Of a stretch of DNA of 64,000 nt, positions 23,948 through 31,643 are shown in pieces. The stretch is taken from NCBI RefSeq assembly GCF_900105945.1, contig NZ_FNSO01000003.1, positions 186,001 to 250,000 of the forward strand. The letters are read 5' to 3'. The DNA is from Amycolatopsis tolypomycina. Its GTDB lineage: Bacteria; Actinomycetota; Actinomycetes; Mycobacteriales; Pseudonocardiaceae. Both the position numbers and the translations under genes were made by a program. The notes beneath the pieces were generated by a model. That model was not told the DNA's origin, did not search any database, and saw only the letters and a list, made by a program, of their open reading frames with translations. Numbering within the stretch: position 1 is the stretch's first letter; every line of letters starts with the position of its first letter.

Positions 23948-24604
23948 GTGTCAGAGGAAGATCAGCGTCCGCCCGAACGGGCCAGGCGGCTGCCGCGTGC
24001 GGTGCGCGAGCGGCAGATCCTGGACGCGGCCGTCCAGGTCTTCTCGCGCCACGGCTACCACGCCGCGTCGATGGACGAGATCTCCGACGTCGCCGGCGTC
24101 TCGAAGCCGATGATCTACACCTACCTCGGCTCCAAGGAGGACCTCTTCGGCGCGTGCATCCGCCGCGAGGCGACGCGCCTGCTCGAGGCCATCCAGGCCG
24201 GCGTCCAGCCCGACCTGCCGCCGGACATGCAGCTCTGGCACGGCCTGCGGTCCTTCTACCGCTTCGTCGCCGAGTACCGCGAGTCCTGGACCGTCCTGCA
24301 CCGCCAGGCCCTCACCGTCGGCGGGGCCTTCGCCGCCGAGATCACCGACATGCGGGCGCGCGCGATCCAGCTCGTCGCCGCGCTCGTCGTCTCGGCCGGC
24401 ACCCGCAAGGGCGTCGGCGAGCAGGCCGAGTTCTCCGGCGAAGGGCTGGCCGCGTCGCTGGTCGGCGGGGCCGAGTCGCTGGCCGACTGGGCCCTCGACC
24501 ACCCCGACATCTCGGACGGCGTGCTGGCTTCCTGGCTGATGAACCTCGTCTGGCTCGGCTTCAACGACCTCATCGAGGGCGCCGTCTGGAAGCCGTCAGA
24601 GTGA
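23948..24604 (+). CDS. TetR family regulator
   Basis: 218 residues. DNA-binding domain at about 15-70 (RQILDAAVQVFSRHGYHAASMDEISDVAGVSKPMIYTYLGSKEDLF), C-terminal helical domain with many aromatic residues for a hydrophobic ligand. GTG start behind AAGGAGGTCCAGC. Overlaps the convergent htdX-like gene by 9 bases. Its position inside a lipid-metabolism block suggests it senses an acyl-CoA and controls the SCP2, htdX-fabG4 and fadA2 promoters; inferred from the shared operator. Confidence 0.9.
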   Translation: MSEEDQRPPERARRLPRAVRERQILDAAVQVFSRHGYHAASMDEISDVAGVSKPMIYTYLGSKEDLFGACIRREATRLLEAIQAGVQPDLPPDMQLWHGLRSFYRFVAEYRESWTVLHRQALTVGGAFAAEITDMRARAIQLVAALVVSAGTRKGVGEQAEFSGEGLAASLVGGAESLADWALDHPDISDGVLASWLMNLVWLGFNDLIEGAVWKPSE

Positions 24605-25438
24605 GCTGATCGTGCCCTCCAGGTGCGGCTTCGACTTACTCCACAGCTCGAACGCCCACCCGTCGCCGACGGCCCACGACGTGAAGCCCGCCTTGGCCGG
24701 CAGCAGCACCGGCTGCTTGAACCGGACGTCCACCGTGAACGCCTCCGGCAGCCGGCCTTCGAACGCCGCCAGCGCGTGGGCCTTCGTCCACATGCCGTGG
24801 GCGATCGCGCGGGGGAAGCCGAACAGGCGCGCGGTCAGCGGGTGCAGGTGGATCGGGTTGCGGTCGCCCGACACCTCCGCGTAGCGCCGGCCGATGTCGC
24901 CAGGGACGCGCCAGAGCGCGTCGGGCGTCGGCGGGGCCAGCTGGTCCCGGCGGCCGGCGGGGCCCGACGAAGAGCCGCGGCGCAGGTACGTGCTGACGTC
25001 GGACCACACGAGGTGATCACCGACCCAGGCCTCGCTGATGACGTCGAACTGGCGGCCCTTCTCGTGCGGGCGCAGGTTCTCCGCCCGGACGCGCACGGTC
25101 AGCGGCTCGCCCACGCGCAGCGGGCGGTGCTGGGTGATCCGGTTCGCCACGTGCACCATGCCGAGCAGCGGGAACGGGAAGCCCGGTTCGGTCATCAACG
25201 CCATCTGCAGCGGGAACGCCAGCATGTGCGGGTACGTCGCCGGCAGCTCGTCGCTCAGCCGGAAGCCGCACACCGTGTTGTACGCCGCCAGGTGCGCCGG
25301 GTCGACGACCACGCCTGTCCGGACCAGCTCGGTGTCGGGTAACGAGGAGCCGGACGGCTTGCGCAGGACACCGCCGAGCAGCGCTTTCGGGTACAGCGTG
25401 GAGAGGCTGGGCGTGCTGTCGAGTTCGCGGATCGCCAC
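24596..25438 (-). CDS. htdX: MaoC-like 3-hydroxyacyl-thioester dehydratase
   Basis: 280 residues with a double hot-dog fold. The N-terminal half has PHMLAFPLQMALM and the C-terminal half contains the hydratase-2 motif: YAEVSGDRNPIHLHPLTARLFGFPRAIAHGMW, with Asp and His of the catalytic DxxxxH (D in GDRNPIH). It hydrates or dehydrates enoyl/3-hydroxyacyl thioesters. Directly followed upstream by fabG4 with 1 bp between genes. The set htdX-fabG4 divergent from fadA2 matches M. tuberculosis Rv0241c-Rv0242c-Rv0243, which supports the symbol; chain-length preference cannot be read from sequence. Confidence 0.87.
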   Translation of the reverse strand: MAIRELDSTPSLSTLYPKALLGGVLRKPSGSSLPDTELVRTGVVVDPAHLAAYNTVCGFRLSDELPATYPHMLAFPLQMALMTEPGFPFPLLGMVHVANRITQHRPLRVGEPLTVRVRAENLRPHEKGRQFDVISEAWVGDHLVWSDVSTYLRRGSSSGPAGRRDQLAPPTPDALWRVPGDIGRRYAEVSGDRNPIHLHPLTARLFGFPRAIAHGMWTKAHALAAFEGRLPEAFTVDVRFKQPVLLPAKAGFTSWAVGDGWAFELWSKSKPHLEGTISSL

Positions 25439-25439
25439 G

Positions 25440-26774
25440 TCACGCCCCCAGCAGGGCCTGGCCGCAGACGCGGACCACGTTGCCGTTCACCGCGGCCGAC
25501 GCCGGGTTCGCGTACCAGGCGATCGTCTCGGCGACGTCGACCGGCAGCCCGCCCTGGCCGAGGCTGGACAGCCGCCGCCCGGCTTCGCGGATGAACAGCG
25601 GGACCGCGGCCGTCATCTCGGTCTCGATGAACCCGGGCGCGACGGCGTTGATCGTGCCGCCGTACGCCGCCAGCTGCGGCGCGCCGACGTTCACCATGCC
25701 GATCACGCCGGCCTTCGACGTCGCGTAGTTCGTCTGGCCGACGTTGCCGGCGATGCCCGCGATCGACGAGACGCCGATGATGCGGCCGTTCTCGTTCAGG
25801 ACGCGATCGCCGAGGAGCTTGTCGTTCACCGCCAGCTGCGAGGCCAGGTTCACCGCGATCACCGAGTCCCACGCGCTTTCGCTCATGTTGCCCAGCGTCT
25901 TGTCGCGCGTGATGCCCGCGTTGTGCACGACGATGTCGACGCCGCCGTGCCGCTCCTTCAGGTACTCCGCGAGCTTCGCGGGCGCGCTCGGCGAGGTGAT
26001 GTCGAGCTGCAGCGACGACCCGCCGACCTTGTTGGCCACCTTCGAGAGGTCGCCGCCCTGGGCGGGGATGTCGAGCGCGACGACGTGCGCGCCGTCGCGG
26101 GCCAGTACTTCGGCGATCGCCGCGCCGATGCCGCGGGACGCGCCGGTGACCAGCGCGACCTTGCCGGCCAGGGGCTTCTCCCAGTCGGCCGGCGCGGTGG
26201 CCGTCTTGGTCTCGGTGCCGATCCGGATCACCTGCGCGTCGACGAACGCCGACTTCGCCGAGAGCAGGAAGCGCAGCGTCGAGTCCGTGGCCTCTTCGGC
26301 GCCGTCGGCGACGTACACGAGCTGGGCGGTCGCGCCGCGCTTCAGCTCCTTGCCCACCGAACGGATGAACCCTTCGAGCGCGCGCTGGGCGATCCGCTCG
26401 CGGCCCTCGACCTGCTCCGGCGGCGTGCCGAGGACGACGACCCGGCCGGACGGCCCGACGCTGCGGATCACCGGGTGGAAGAAGTCGTAGACCTCGCGCA
26501 GGCGCGCGGGGTCGGTGACGCCGGTGGCGTCGAAGACCAGCGCCGCGTGCCTGTCGGCGGCCGTGGTGACGACCTCGATGCCGGCGTCGGCCAGCTGGTC
26601 GCGGACGGCCTTCTCGAGCCGTCCGCCGGGCGCGGCGCCGAGGAGTGCGGGACCCTCGAGGGCGGGCTGGCCGGGCTTGTACCGGCGCAGCGTCGCGGGG
26701 TTCGGCAGGCCGAGCTTCGGCACCACGAACTTCCCCAGCGGGGTTTTCGTGAACTGCTGGTACCTGTCAGCCAT
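25440..26774 (-). CDS. fabG4: high-molecular-weight 3-oxoacyl-(ACP/CoA) reductase
   Basis: 444 residues, about 200 more than ordinary FabG. The N-terminal half is a degenerate flavodoxin-like/Rossmann domain; the C-terminal half is a complete SDR with VTGASRGIGAAIAE (cofactor motif), HNAGITRDKTL, catalytic Ser (GVSSIAG), Tyr and Lys in YATSK, and PGFIETEMT. This two-domain form is known as HMwFabG/FabG4 of mycobacteria, an NADH-dependent reductase of 3-oxoacyl-CoA. First gene of the htdX operon and divergent from fadA2, with a perfect operator between. Confidence 0.9.
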   Translation of the reverse strand: MADRYQQFTKTPLGKFVVPKLGLPNPATLRRYKPGQPALEGPALLGAAPGGRLEKAVRDQLADAGIEVVTTAADRHAALVFDATGVTDPARLREVYDFFHPVIRSVGPSGRVVVLGTPPEQVEGRERIAQRALEGFIRSVGKELKRGATAQLVYVADGAEEATDSTLRFLLSAKSAFVDAQVIRIGTETKTATAPADWEKPLAGKVALVTGASRGIGAAIAEVLARDGAHVVALDIPAQGGDLSKVANKVGGSSLQLDITSPSAPAKLAEYLKERHGGVDIVVHNAGITRDKTLGNMSESAWDSVIAVNLASQLAVNDKLLGDRVLNENGRIIGVSSIAGIAGNVGQTNYATSKAGVIGMVNVGAPQLAAYGGTINAVAPGFIETEMTAAVPLFIREAGRRLSSLGQGGLPVDVAETIAWYANPASAAVNGNVVRVCGQALLGA

Positions 26775-26811
26775 CGGTTGCCTCCCGTGCCGGTTGCGTC
26801 ACGCCGCAGTC

Positions 26812-26833
26812 TAACCTACTCCTCAGTAGGTTA
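26812..26833. promoter_or_regulatory. perfect TetR-type operator between fabG4 and fadA2
   Basis: TAACCTACT-N4-AGTAGGTTA, 9-bp perfect arms, AT-rich relative to surroundings. It lies 37 bases from the fabG4 ATG and 34 bases from the fadA2 ATG, so a bound dimer could control both divergent promoters. A weaker copy lies next to the TetR gene 2.9 kb to the left. Confidence 0.75.
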
Positions 26834-26867
26834 CAGTGTGCAAGAGCCGACCAGAGAGGTGAAGTTC

Positions 26868-28157
26868 ATGCCACCGAAGAAGACGCCCGCCGTGCGCAAG
26901 GTCGCGATCATCGGGGGCAACCGGATCCCCTTCGCGCGGTCCAACGGGCCGTACGCGAAGGCGTCGAACCAGGACATGTTCACCGCCGCGCTCGACGGCC
27001 TGGTCAGCCGCTTCTCGCTGCAGGGCGAGGTGATCGGCGAGGTCGCCGCCGGCGCGGTGCTCAAGCACTCGAAGGACTTCAACCTGGCCCGCGAGAGCGT
27101 ACTGGGCAGCAAGCTCTCGCCCGCGACGCCCGCGTCCGACGTCCAGATGGCGTGCGGCACCGGCCTGCAGGCGATCGTCAACGTCGCCAACAAGATCGCG
27201 CTCGGCCAGCTCGACTCGGCCATCGCCGGCGGCGTCGACACCACCAGCGACGCGCCGCTCGCCGTCAACGAGGACCTGCGCCAGATCCTCATCCAGCTCA
27301 ACGCCGCGAAAACGCTCGGCGACCGCCTCAAGCTCGTCGCGAAGATCCGGCCCGGCCACATCGTGCCGGCGATTCCGCGCAACGAGGAGCCGCGCACCGG
27401 CCTGTCGATGGGCGAGCACGCGGCGCTGACGGCGAAGGTCTGGGAGATCACCCGCGAGGCGCAGGACGAGCTGGCCGCGAGCAGCCACCAGAAGCTCGCC
27501 GCCGCCTACGACCGCGGGTTCTTCGACGACCTCGTGACGCCGTTCCTCAAGCTCACGCGCGACCAGAACCTGCGCCCGGACTCGACGGCGGAGAAGCTCG
27601 CCAAGCTCAAGCCGGCCTTCGGCGGTCCCCAGGGCACGATGACGGCGGGCAACTCGACGCCGCTGACCGACGGCGCGTCGACGGTCCTGCTCGCCACCGA
27701 CGAGTGGGCGAAGGCGCACAAGCTGCCGGTGCTGGCGTACCTGACGTTCTCGCAGACCGCGGCCGTCGACTACGTCCACGGGGACGAAGGCTTGCTCATG
27801 GCGCCCGCGTACGCCGTGCCGCGGATGCTCGCGCGCGCCGGGCTTTCCCTGCAGGACTTCGACTTCTACGAGATCCACGAGGCGTTCGCGTCGCAGGTGC
27901 TGGCCACGCTCAAGGCGTGGGAGGACCCGGCGTTCGCCAAGGAGAAGCTGGACCTGGACGCGCCGCTGGGCGCGATCGACCGGGCGAAGCTGAACGTCAA
28001 CGGCTCGTCGCTGGCGGCCGGGCACCCGTTCGCCGCGACCGGCGGCCGGATCGTCGCGACGCTGGCGAAGCTGCTGCATGAGAAGGGGTCCGGCCGCGGC
28101 CTGATCTCGATCTGCGCGGCCGGCGGCCAGGGCGTCACAGCGATCCTGGAGAAGTAG
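26868..28157 (+). CDS. fadA2: acetyl-CoA C-acyltransferase (thiolase)
   Basis: 429 residues. Nucleophilic Cys96 in VQMACGTG, FYEIHEAFA with active-site His, NVNGSSLAAGHPFAATGGR with the GHP motif and the final general-acid Cys in ICAAGGQG. All thiolase catalytic residues are present. It cleaves 3-oxoacyl-CoA in beta-oxidation or condenses acetyl-CoA. ATG at 26868 follows AGAGAGGTGAAGTTC. Divergent from fabG4-htdX, an arrangement conserved in mycobacteria (Rv0243). Confidence 0.92.
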   Translation: MPPKKTPAVRKVAIIGGNRIPFARSNGPYAKASNQDMFTAALDGLVSRFSLQGEVIGEVAAGAVLKHSKDFNLARESVLGSKLSPATPASDVQMACGTGLQAIVNVANKIALGQLDSAIAGGVDTTSDAPLAVNEDLRQILIQLNAAKTLGDRLKLVAKIRPGHIVPAIPRNEEPRTGLSMGEHAALTAKVWEITREAQDELAASSHQKLAAAYDRGFFDDLVTPFLKLTRDQNLRPDSTAEKLAKLKPAFGGPQGTMTAGNSTPLTDGASTVLLATDEWAKAHKLPVLAYLTFSQTAAVDYVHGDEGLLMAPAYAVPRMLARAGLSLQDFDFYEIHEAFASQVLATLKAWEDPAFAKEKLDLDAPLGAIDRAKLNVNGSSLAAGHPFAATGGRIVATLAKLLHEKGSGRGLISICAAGGQGVTAILEK

Positions 28158-28168
28158 TTCGTAGCTCC

Positions 28169-28208
28169 CTATGCGTAAGTGCCACCCGAGGGTGGCACTT
28201 ACGCATAG
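28169..28208. terminator. long perfect hairpin between fadA2 and doxX
   Basis: 19-bp perfect arms (CTATGCGTAAGTGCCACCC and complement) with a 2-nt centre, starting 11 bases after the fadA2 stop and ending 2 bases before the doxX stop. Acts as a bidirectional terminator by position. It is longer than needed and may be a member of a repeat family; ATGCGTAAG also occurs at 23844. Confidence 0.65.
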
Positions 28209-28210
28209 GC

Positions 28211-28756
28211 TCAGTTGGGGAGCGCCTTCTGGGCCCGCTTCGCGAGCTTGTTCGCGCGCTTCTCGGCCTTGCGGCTCAGCTTCCCGGCCGCGGCGCCGAC
28301 GTCTTTCGCGGCGTGCTTCGCGCGCCAAGCCGCCGACGGCTTCCCGTGCGTGTCGGCGACCGCGAGCAGCAGGCCACCGGCCAGGCTCGCGTTCTTGAAG
28401 AACTGGATCTGCTGCTGCTGACGCTCGCCCGGGTCCTTGATGGCCCAGAAGCTGTGCGTCGCCAGCGTCGTCGGCACCAGGCTGCCGAGCAGCAGCCCGG
28501 CCGCGAGCCGCGGCGCCTTGCCGGAGGCGAGCGCGAGACCGGCGCCGACCTTCACCGCGGCGTCGATCCGGACGAGCGTCACCGGGTCCCGCGGGATCTG
28601 CTCCGGGAGTTTGTCGCCGAACTTGTCGAGCGCGTTGTTGAGGAACGGTTCCGCCGCCTTGGCGTGGCCCTCGGCCTGCCTCAGCGCATTGATCCCGCCC
28701 GTCACGAAGATCGTGGCGAGCAGGGGACGTGCCACTCGACGGAGTATCACGGTCAT
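28211..28756 (-). CDS. DoxX family membrane protein
   Basis: 181 residues. Hydrophobic segments around 6-22, 75-95, 96-112 and 125-140 and the DoxX-type pattern PLLATIFVTGGINAL... VRIDAAVKVGAGLALASG...ATHSFWAIKDPGERQQQQIQFFKNASLAGGLLL. The C-terminal 40 residues are a Lys/Arg/Ala-rich cytoplasmic tail. DoxX proteins are linked to thiosulfate:quinone oxidoreductase and to redox stress in mycobacteria. Divergent from the MerR gene. Confidence 0.87.
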   Translation of the reverse strand: MTVILRRVARPLLATIFVTGGINALRQAEGHAKAAEPFLNNALDKFGDKLPEQIPRDPVTLVRIDAAVKVGAGLALASGKAPRLAAGLLLGSLVPTTLATHSFWAIKDPGERQQQQIQFFKNASLAGGLLLAVADTHGKPSAAWRAKHAAKDVGAAAGKLSRKAEKRANKLAKRAQKALPN

Positions 28757-28889
28757 AGCCTTCCTCGTACGGGCCGCTGCCTGGTCGAACCTACTCCGTG
28801 GATGCCCGCTCGGCCCGTGCTCGAATCCTCATCGGGCTTTCTGGCTCTTTATAGCGCTCTTCCTATATAGGGTTATAAAGACTTAGCGG

Positions 28890-28920
28890 TTGACCTTGAC
28901 GTCGCGTCAACTTCTATCGT
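28890..28920 (+). promoter_or_regulatory. MerR-type autoregulated promoter
   Basis: -35 TTGACC (28890-28895), 19-bp spacer, -10 TATCGT (28915-28920). The overlong spacer holds TTGACG-TCG-CGTCAA, an inverted repeat. MerR proteins are known to twist exactly such 19-bp spacers, and the MerR gene starts 8 bases later, so its transcript would be nearly leaderless. Confidence 0.75.
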
Positions 28921-28927
28921 CGTCGGC

Positions 28928-29662
28928 ATGGAGTGGTCGATCCAGGACATCGCCCGCTCGGCGGGGACCACGAGCCGGACGTTGCGCCACTACGGCGCGG
29001 TCGGCCTGCTCGAGCCCAGCCGGATCGGCAGCAACGGCTACCGCTACTACGACGAGCAGGCGCTCGTCCGGCTGCAGCGGATCCTGCTGCTGCGCGAGCT
29101 CGGCCTCGGGCTGCCGGCGATCGCCGAGGTCCTCGACGGGCAGCGCGACAGCGCCGCGGCGCTGGAGACGCACCTGGAGCTGCTCGAAGGCGAGCAGCGG
29201 CGGATCGGACGGCAGATCGAGTCGGTCCGCACGACCCTCCGGAAACTGAAGGGAGGTGAACGACTGATGGCAGAAGAGGTGTTCGACGGCTTCGACCACA
29301 CGCAGTACGAGGAGGAGGTCACACGCCGCTGGGGCGCCGACGCGTACCAGCGCGGCGACCAGTGGTGGTCGTCGTTGTCGGCTTCCGAACGGGAGGCCCA
29401 CCAGCAGGAACAGCGCGACATCGCGGCCGCGTTCGGCGCGGCTCTCGCTTCGGGCCTGGCTGCGGGTTCGGACGAGGTCCAGGCGATCACGCGACGGCTG
29501 CACGAGTGGCTGCGCCCGGCGGTCTCGTCGGTGTCGGCGGGGTACTTCGCGGGCCTCGGGCAGCTGTACGTCGACGACTCGCGCTACGGGCTCGAGGGTG
29601 CGACCGCGGAATTCGTCCGGGACGCGATGAAGATCTACGCGGAACGGAACCTGACCGACTAG
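28928..29662 (+). CDS. MerR/TipA-like regulator
   Basis: 244 residues. N-terminal MerR domain (1-70: WSIQDIARSAGTTSRTLRHYGAVGLLEPSRIGSNGYRYYDEQAL), a dimerisation coiled coil (about 75-110), and a TipAS-type drug-binding domain (about 120-240: FDHTQYEEEVTRRWGADAYQRGDQWW... YFAGLGQLYVDD). TipA proteins bind thiopeptides or other antibiotics and activate their own promoter. There is also an internal ATG behind GGAGGTG at about 29260 that could yield a short TipAS-only product, as in Streptomyces. Confidence 0.88.
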   Translation: MEWSIQDIARSAGTTSRTLRHYGAVGLLEPSRIGSNGYRYYDEQALVRLQRILLLRELGLGLPAIAEVLDGQRDSAAALETHLELLEGEQRRIGRQIESVRTTLRKLKGGERLMAEEVFDGFDHTQYEEEVTRRWGADAYQRGDQWWSSLSASEREAHQQEQRDIAAAFGAALASGLAAGSDEVQAITRRLHEWLRPAVSSVSAGYFAGLGQLYVDDSRYGLEGATAEFVRDAMKIYAERNLTD

Positions 29663-29818
29663 TGGTGCGTCGTAAGGGCGCACTGGGGGTAGGGACGAGC
29701 AGGGCTGCAGACCTGTTCGTCTCTATGTACGGCCATCCGGTCGAACTAGCGCGACACGCCGCTAGCCGTCTATGGCGGAATATCGGGCTCACCCTAGAAA
29801 CGCCGATAGCTTGGCAGA

Positions 29819-31009
29819 GTGGACCCCATCCGCAACCCCTTCGCGCCGGGCGCCGGGCAACGGCCGCCCGAGCTTGCTGGGCGGGAGCGTGAGCTCAAGG
29901 CCTTCGAAGTTGTTCTCGAACGCGTTGCGCGGGGGAGACCCGAACGCAGTCTCGTCCTCACCGGACTCCGAGGTGTCGGGAAGACCGTGCTGCTCGGGGA
30001 ACTGCGGGCGATGGCCGTCCGGCACAAGTGGGGGGCCGGGAAGATCGAAGCGCGGCCGGACGCCGAACTGCGGCGGCCGCTCTCCGCCGCGCTGCACCGG
30101 GCCATCCGGGACCTCGCCGTGCGGCACCGGGCGCCGGATCGGGTCGAAGAGGTACTCGGCGTCCTCAAGGCTTTTGCGCTGCGGGCCAACAAGCCGGACG
30201 CCAAGCTGCGGGACCGGTGGCAGCCGGGCATCGACGTGCCCGCCGCGCAGGGGCGCGCCGACTCCGGGGACATCGAAATCGACCTCGTCGAGCTGTTCAC
30301 CGACGTCGCCGAGCTGGCCGCGGACGTCGGGACCGGGGTTGCGCTGCTCATCGACGAGATCCAGGACCTGCAGCCGGACGACGTCTCGGCGTTGTGCGCC
30401 GCCTGTCACGAACTCTCGCAGTCCGGGGCGCCACTCGTCGTCGTCGGGGCCGGGCTGCCGCACGTGCCCGCCGTGCTTTCCGCGTCGAAGTCCTACTCCG
30501 AACGCCTCTTCCGGTACGCGCGGATCGACCGGCTCAGCCGCGAGGACGCCGACTTCGCCGTGATGGCGCCGATCGAACGCGAGGACGCCGGCATCGAGCC
30601 GGAAGCGCTCGACGCGCTCTTCGACGCCTCCGGCGGCTACCCCTACTTCATCCAGGCCTACGGCAAGGCGGCCTGGGACGCGGCGCCGTCCGACCCGATC
30701 ACCGTCAAGGACGTCCAGGTCGCCGCGCCCGAGGCCGAGTCGGAGCTCGCCGTCGGCTTCTTCGGCTCGCGCTACGAGCGCGCGACGCCGGCCGAACGGG
30801 AGTACCTGCAGGCGATGGCCTCGCTCACCCAGGGCCGCGACGAGCCCGCCGGCACCGCCGACGTCGCCGTGTTCCTCGGGCGGAAGCCGTCGTCGCTCTC
30901 ACCCGCGCGCGACAGCCTGATGAAGAAGGGCCTCGTGTACTCCGCCGAGCGGGGGCAGATCGCCTTCACCGTGCCGCACTTCGGCCACTACCTGCTCGGC
31001 CGCGACTGA
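29819..31009 (+). CDS. AAA-type ATPase (ORC/CDC6- or archaeal ATPase-like)
   Basis: 396 residues. NPFAPGAGQRPPELAGRERELKAFE is the usual entry to STAND/ORC-like ATPases; Walker A is TGLRGVGKT (about 47-55), Walker B LLIDEIQDLQPDD (about 165), sensor-like VVVGAGLPHVP, and a winged-helix C-terminus (about 310-390, EREYLQAMASL ... LMKKGLVYSAERGQIAFTVPHFGHYL). GTG start without a clear ribosome site, so possibly leaderless. No effector domain and no obvious partner gene. Function unknown; related stand-alone ATPases occur in defence or toxin-antitoxin-like settings. Confidence 0.75.
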   Translation: MDPIRNPFAPGAGQRPPELAGRERELKAFEVVLERVARGRPERSLVLTGLRGVGKTVLLGELRAMAVRHKWGAGKIEARPDAELRRPLSAALHRAIRDLAVRHRAPDRVEEVLGVLKAFALRANKPDAKLRDRWQPGIDVPAAQGRADSGDIEIDLVELFTDVAELAADVGTGVALLIDEIQDLQPDDVSALCAACHELSQSGAPLVVVGAGLPHVPAVLSASKSYSERLFRYARIDRLSREDADFAVMAPIEREDAGIEPEALDALFDASGGYPYFIQAYGKAAWDAAPSDPITVKDVQVAAPEAESELAVGFFGSRYERATPAEREYLQAMASLTQGRDEPAGTADVAVFLGRKPSSLSPARDSLMKKGLVYSAERGQIAFTVPHFGHYLLGRD

Positions 31010-31150
31010 CCTGGGCTTTTCCGGCTCTCTCGCCGTCTATGCGCGTCGCTACCGTTGTATTGCGTATTTGCTATATGGAGCTATAGGACAGTAGCCGGTT
31101 GCTTCATCGTGACCGCCGCCACCCCGAATCTCTCCGGCCTCTACCCAAGT

Positions 31151-31225
31151 TTGCCGATGATTCATCGGCAAGTGCGCCAAGTCACCGGATATTCGTTGGC
31201 ATCCTTGTGAAAAAAGGCGCATACT
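31151..31225 (+). promoter_or_regulatory. promoter and inverted-repeat operator of the 49-residue gene
   Basis: Inverted repeat TTGCCGATG-ATT-CATCGGCAA (31151-31171) followed by a promoter-like -35 TTGGCA (31196-31201), 18-bp spacer and -10 CATACT (31220-31225), giving a leader of about 40 nt. Confidence 0.45.
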
Positions 31226-31269
31226 AGACCTACAAGCCACCAAGACCCTCGAAGGGGATGCAGAAACCG

Positions 31270-31419
31270 ATGAACAACATCGCCGCCAAGCTCCGTGCCC
31301 GTCGCGCCGAGGCTCGCACTCGCCGGGCGCTGAACCGGGCGATCGACACCGCCGCCACCGCGACGGTCCGTCAGGAACTCATCGCGATCGCGCAGGCTCG
31401 CTCGGGCTACATGCGCTGA
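31270..31419 (+). CDS. 49-residue basic helical protein
   Basis: ATG 31270 behind GAAGGGGATGCAG; ends YMR. Composition is Ala/Arg-rich (NNIAAKLRARRAEARTRRALNR), predicted as one or two amphipathic helices. Similar short Arg-rich reading frames that start M-x-x-IAAxLRARR occur in other actinomycetes from memory, but no function is known. It has its own promoter-like elements and a hairpin about 100 bp downstream, arguing for a genuine monocistronic gene. Confidence 0.55.
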   Translation: MNNIAAKLRARRAEARTRRALNRAIDTAATATVRQELIAIAQARSGYMR

Positions 31420-31515
31420 CCTCTCACCCCGTGGCCGGTCGCCCATTCGAGTGACGTAGGCCACAATGTGCTCATGGTGTAACGCCGCCCGGAGGGGCGT
31501 CGATACCCAGTACGA

Positions 31516-31558
31516 CCCCGTGATGCTGGCGGACCCCCGACCTGGCAGCATCGCGGGG
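31516..31558 (+). terminator. hairpin with T-tract
   Basis: CCCCGTGATGCTG pairs with CAGCATCGCGGGG (one G-T wobble) across a 17-nt loop, followed by TTTCCCATTT. Likely terminator of the 49-residue gene. Confidence 0.5.
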
Positions 31559-31643
31559 TTTCCCATTTCCCCGGAAACCCGCTTGCCGTCGGCGCATTCC
31601 GCAGTAATCTTTGACTTCGTCAACGAACTTGTTGAGGTGGTCA

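Noticed and set aside
25038..26867. Long N-terminal extension of FadA2
   Set aside because: The extension reads antisense through htdX and fabG4; the real start at 26868 has a ribosome site and normal thiolase length.
29663..29818. Possible tRNA or small RNA between the MerR gene and AAA ATPase
   Set aside because: No cloverleaf, no strong hairpin plus T-run; only weak stems are visible.
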